From assembly GCF_046348265.1 (NCBI RefSeq), contig NZ_JAXMEO010000015.1: a DNA stretch of 64,000 bases; one strand, 5' to 3'. Within the stretch, counting starts at the first letter, position 1. The number at the start of each line of letters is the position of its first letter. Below are positions 61,431 to 64,000 of this stretch, one piece after another. Made by a program: the position numbers and the translations under genes. The notes under the pieces were generated by a model. It was not told where the DNA came from and made no database searches. It saw only the letters and a program-made list of their open reading frames with translations. The DNA is from Pelomonas sp937871895. GTDB lineage: Bacteria; Pseudomonadota; Gammaproteobacteria; Burkholderiales; Burkholderiaceae_C.

Positions 61431-61550
61431 TCAGGGTTCAACGGCGGGGGAGCTTACGGTGCGCGGCGGTGAATCTCACCCAGCGGACACGCGGTGATGT
61501 GCGGCACCCATGCGATGCTGCGCGGCGTCGAGCACCTGGGAGCCAGCCGT

Positions 61551-62845
61551 TTGAAGCGAATCCTGCTGAAGTCATTGCTGGGGCTGCTGGCCTTTGGGTT
61601 GGCGGTGGTGCTGGCCTGGGTGGCGTGCAACGGCCCTGGGCCGACGCCGAACCGCGCCCGACGCCTGCCGAGCTGATGCCGCGCGCTGTGACGTTGGCGC
61701 CCGAGCGCAACGGGTTCTTCGACCTCGTCGGCATCACCGCCCCTGCGGGCGAGGATATTCACGCGGTGGGCCTGGCGGACTGGCAGAACGGCTTCGAGCA
61801 CGAGCGGCAGCGCCTGGAGTGGCCTCGACTCAAAGCGCCGGATTGCGAGATCGCTGACAGCAAATGCATGGCCGAGTGGAGCCAGCGCGCCCCTGAAATG
61901 CGGCGCTGGTTGGCCGAGTCGGCACTCATGGGGGCACGGTGCGAACAGGCACGCAGCATGGAGGGCATCGAAGAGGTGCCGGTCCCGGCAGCGGTTTCGC
62001 TTGACGAGGTGGTGCCAACGCCAGGCCTGATGCGATTTGCGCCGGCTGCCGGCTGCACGCTGTGGTGGACGGTGCAGGCCGTCCTTGCGGCCTCGCCCAC
62101 CGAGGCGCTCGACGCGCTGACTCGCGCCGATGAATTTGCGCGCAAGGGCTTGGCCGGCGCCCGTAGCTTGGTTGGCAAGATGGTTTTTGGGGCGTCCCTG
62201 AAGCGCCAGTGGCTGCTGGTGGCGCGCCTTGCAGCGGGTGAGGCAGGCGAGGGCGTGGCGGGCCGGGCACGCTTCGAGCCATTGCTGCGCCCCCTGCCGC
62301 CGGGCAGCCTGAGCCTGCGGGCATGGGCGGGCTCAGAACTTCAGTTCCAGCGCGATTCGATCGCAACAATTCGGGACATTGGCGTGCGCTGTCGCTTGGA
62401 CGACCAAGAGGAGTCGGCTGTGCGTTGGTGGGCGCAGCAGTTCTGCCGTTCCGGGTTGGGCTACTTGCCCGAACTCACGGAGCAAACGTTTGAAGCCCAG
62501 TGGTTGGCGCGACTGGCCACTGCCCGGGCAGACGGTCTGGTGTCCTGTGAGGCACTGAGCCGACCGCCTTGGCGCGACGATCCGAGCGAACTGCAGCCTT
62601 ACAGCTGGAGGAATTCCATCGGACAGATCCTGCTCGTGGTGTCGAACGGTGCTTTCCGTGACTACCCGGCGCGCCAACTGGATCTCGAACTGCTGCGACT
62701 CACGCTGCGTGCGCAACTGCTTGGTGAGCCGATGCCTCAAGGCGTGCTGCTTCGGCGCGAAGGCGAGACCCTGCGCTGGGCTGGTTGCCAGGCGGGCATG
62801 GTCGAGGGCCGGACGCAGGGCGTGTTGATCCTGCCGGTGTTGTGA
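61551..62845 (+). pseudogene. Hypothetical membrane-anchored protein interrupted by a frameshift
   Basis: A TTG at 61551 with GGGAG upstream starts a frame encoding L-K-R-I-L-L-K-S and a transmembrane segment (to about 61628), which stops at 61674-61676. The long downstream frame continues one base out of phase, reading E-P-R-P-T-P-A-E-L-M-P-R near 61648-61683, and runs to 62845. One lost base around 61625-61650 would rejoin them into one protein of about 430 residues. The C-terminal part alone could start at the ATG at 61673 but would lack the anchor. No family recognised; several Cys and Trp residues suggest a globular envelope domain. Confidence 0.65.
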
Positions 62846-62923
62846 TGCCTATGCCCTTTCGGCGGCCGCTGTGGTGCTGGCTAAGATCCGCGCCGTTTGT
62901 GCCTTCCCTCAGGAGTGTTTGCA

Positions 62924-63739
62924 ATGGCAATGGACGTGGTTGACTTCGAGATCAAGGGCTCGGAGATGCAGTTTGTCGAGGTCGAGCTGGATCCCGGCGA
63001 GGCGGCGATTGGTGAAGCGGGTTCGATGTTCTTCATGGACGCGGGCATTGGCATGGATGCCGTGTTTGGCGACGGTTCCAACTCGGGCGGTGGCTTCTTG
63101 GGCAAGCTGCTGGGCGCGGGCAAGCGGCTGCTGACGGGCGAATCCCTCTTCACCACCGTCTACACCAACCATGCGCCGTCCAAGCAGCGCGTGGCCTTTG
63201 CGGCACCCTACCCGGGCAAGATCATCCCGATGGACCTGCGCCAACTCGGTGGCACGCTGATCTGCCAGAAGGACGCTTTCCTGTGCGCCGCGCGTGGGGT
63301 GTCGCTGGGCATCGCGTTCCAGCAGAAGCTCTCGACTGGCTTCTTCGGTGGCGAGGGCTTCATCATGGAAAAGCTCGAGGGCGACGGCCTGGCCTTTGTG
63401 CATGCCGGCGGCACGGTGGTGCGGCGCACGCTGCAGCCGGGGCAGACCTTGCTGCTGGACACGGGCTGCCTGGTCGCGCACACGCCGAACGTGAACTTCG
63501 AGATCCAGTACGTGGGCAAGATCAAGACGGCGCTGTTTGGCGGCGAGGGACTGTTCCTGGCCAAGCTGACGGGCCCGGGTGAGGTGTGGCTGCAGAGCCT
63601 GCCGTTCTCGCGCCTGGCCTCGCGCATCTTTGCAGCGGCGCCGCAGAACGGCGGCGGGCGTGAAGAGGGTTCGGTGCTCGGCGGCTTTGCCGGCGCGGGC
63701 CTGCTGGGCGGCTTGATCGGCGGTGACAACGACGATTGA
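62924..63739 (+). CDS. AIM24/TIGR00266 family protein
   Basis: 271 residues from the ATG at 62924 (AGGAG upstream). Family features: E-A-G-S-M-F-F-M near 30, a conserved D-L-R-Q-L-G-G-T-L-I-C, F-F-G-G-E-G-F-I-M and G-L-F-L-A-K-L-T-G-P-G. Related proteins fold as tandem beta-sandwiches; AIM24 is mitochondrial in yeast and the bacterial role is unknown. A Gly-rich tail ends in acidic D-N-D-D. Confidence 0.87.
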   Translation: MAMDVVDFEIKGSEMQFVEVELDPGEAAIGEAGSMFFMDAGIGMDAVFGDGSNSGGGFLGKLLGAGKRLLTGESLFTTVYTNHAPSKQRVAFAAPYPGKIIPMDLRQLGGTLICQKDAFLCAARGVSLGIAFQQKLSTGFFGGEGFIMEKLEGDGLAFVHAGGTVVRRTLQPGQTLLLDTGCLVAHTPNVNFEIQYVGKIKTALFGGEGLFLAKLTGPGEVWLQSLPFSRLASRIFAAAPQNGGGREEGSVLGGFAGAGLLGGLIGGDNDD

Positions 63740-63796
63740 GGTGGCTCAAGAGCCGTGTGGTGCAGCGCACTAAACTGCTGCGCACGACAGGTATCA

Positions 63797-63818
63797 GGGC
63801 GGCCAGGGCCGCCCTTTT
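63797..63818 (+). terminator. Rho-independent terminator after the AIM24-family gene
   Basis: A perfect GC stem GGGCGGC-cagg-GCCGCCC (63797-63814) is followed at once by TTTT, 58 bases after the stop codon. Clear intrinsic terminator shape. Confidence 0.8.
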
Positions 63819-63832
63819 CATTGGGATTCACG

Positions 63833-64000
63833 ATGCTGCGCAGTTTGGCTTTGGTCTTGGGTTTGGTGTGGGGCGCGCAGGCTTGGGCCGAGGCGCGGCC
63901 GCCGGTCTTCGTACTGAACTCGCTGGACGCCGACGTCTCCGTCATTGACCCAGCGAGCTTCACCCAGATCAAGCGCATCCCCACCGGCAAGGAGCCCCAT
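63833..64000 (+). CDS. YVTN-type beta-propeller protein, N-terminal fragment
   Basis: Partial gene leaving the right edge; 56 residues visible from the ATG at 63833. A signal peptide (L-R-S-L-A-L-V-L-G-L-V-W-G-A-Q-A) precedes a first propeller strand V-F-V-L-N-S-L-D-A-D-V-S-V-I-D-P and R-I-P-T-G-K-E-P-H, typical of the YVTN/NHL surface and periplasmic propellers. Function of the whole cannot be judged from this part. Confidence 0.72.
   Translation, partial: MLRSLALVLGLVWGAQAWAEARPPVFVLNSLDADVSVIDPASFTQIKRIPTGKEPH

Noticed and set aside
61313..61550. Upstream extension of the frame that ends at 62845
   Set aside because: This part is antisense to the outer-membrane gene start and has no coding features; the anchor is in another frame.

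Overview
The window is a dense, GC-rich chromosomal segment. Together, a class I phaC-phaA-phaB polyhydroxybutyrate locus, a polar-flagellum flgIJKL block, xdhAB-guaD, many GGDEF/EAL proteins and characteristic hairpin-rich spacers point to a betaproteobacterium of the order Burkholderiales, probably the Rubrivivax/Leptothrix/Inhella side. This assignment is inference from gene content and codon use; no rRNA is present. I saw no transposase, integrase, CRISPR array, tRNA or rRNA gene. The clearest signs of rearrangement are a large palindromic repeat (7258-7786) and a toxin-antitoxin pair flanked by two copies of one gene's 3' end.

Layout. 1-1685: a signal peptidase-like gene cut by the window edge and dacB, both leftward. 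1709-6774: a tightly overlapped rightward operon, tsaB-rimI-UDG-like-PAS/GGDEF/EAL-MidA-like methyltransferase. 6775-7194: gloA. 7195-7817: a 620-base gene-free stretch occupied by a roughly 530-base imperfect palindrome. 7818-12873: a papain-like protease fused to an alpha/beta hydrolase, an NnrU-like membrane protein and an S9 peptidase, all leftward; a lipoprotein gene follows at 13012-13680. 13792-23988: a signalling island with a GGDEF protein, a REC-PAS-GGDEF-EAL protein, an Hpt protein, a membrane histidine kinase, an ANTAR response regulator with its HisKA_2-type kinase, and an EAL/HDOD-like protein. 24152-27312: a MacA/MacB-like export system with separate adaptor, permease and ATPase. 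27329-32671: flgL, flgK, flgJ, flgI (leftward), detached from the rest of the flg genes.

32878-36825: a self-contained four-gene operon of a GntR/YtrA-type repressor, an ABC ATPase and two paralogous large membrane proteins, with a palindromic operator against the first start codon. A Phd/VapC module (36907-37535) sits between the last permease and a 50-bp remnant of a further paralogue. 37655-40884: a Gly/Lys/His-rich secreted protein, ilvD, and a LuxR-type regulator with an eroded receiver. 40870-45965: purine catabolism (xdhB, xdhA, guaD). 46047-47510: zwf. 47548-50645: a TonB-dependent receptor translationally coupled to a soluble sugar dehydrogenase. 50686-52242: a MetE-like protein and a GIY-YIG-like protein. 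52369-55779: a lipoprotein hydrolase, a tiny membrane protein, a Nudix hydrolase, maleylacetoacetate isomerase, PgeF/YfiH and a small membrane protein.

55879-59740 carries phaC, phaA and phaB for polyhydroxybutyrate, with a strongly structured spacer before phaB and two hairpins after it. 59874-63739 has an outer-membrane barrel protein, a gene broken by an apparent one-base frameshift, and an AIM24-family protein. The window ends inside a YVTN-type beta-propeller gene. Functionally the region is dominated by envelope processing, c-di-GMP/phosphorelay signalling, motility and carbon storage.
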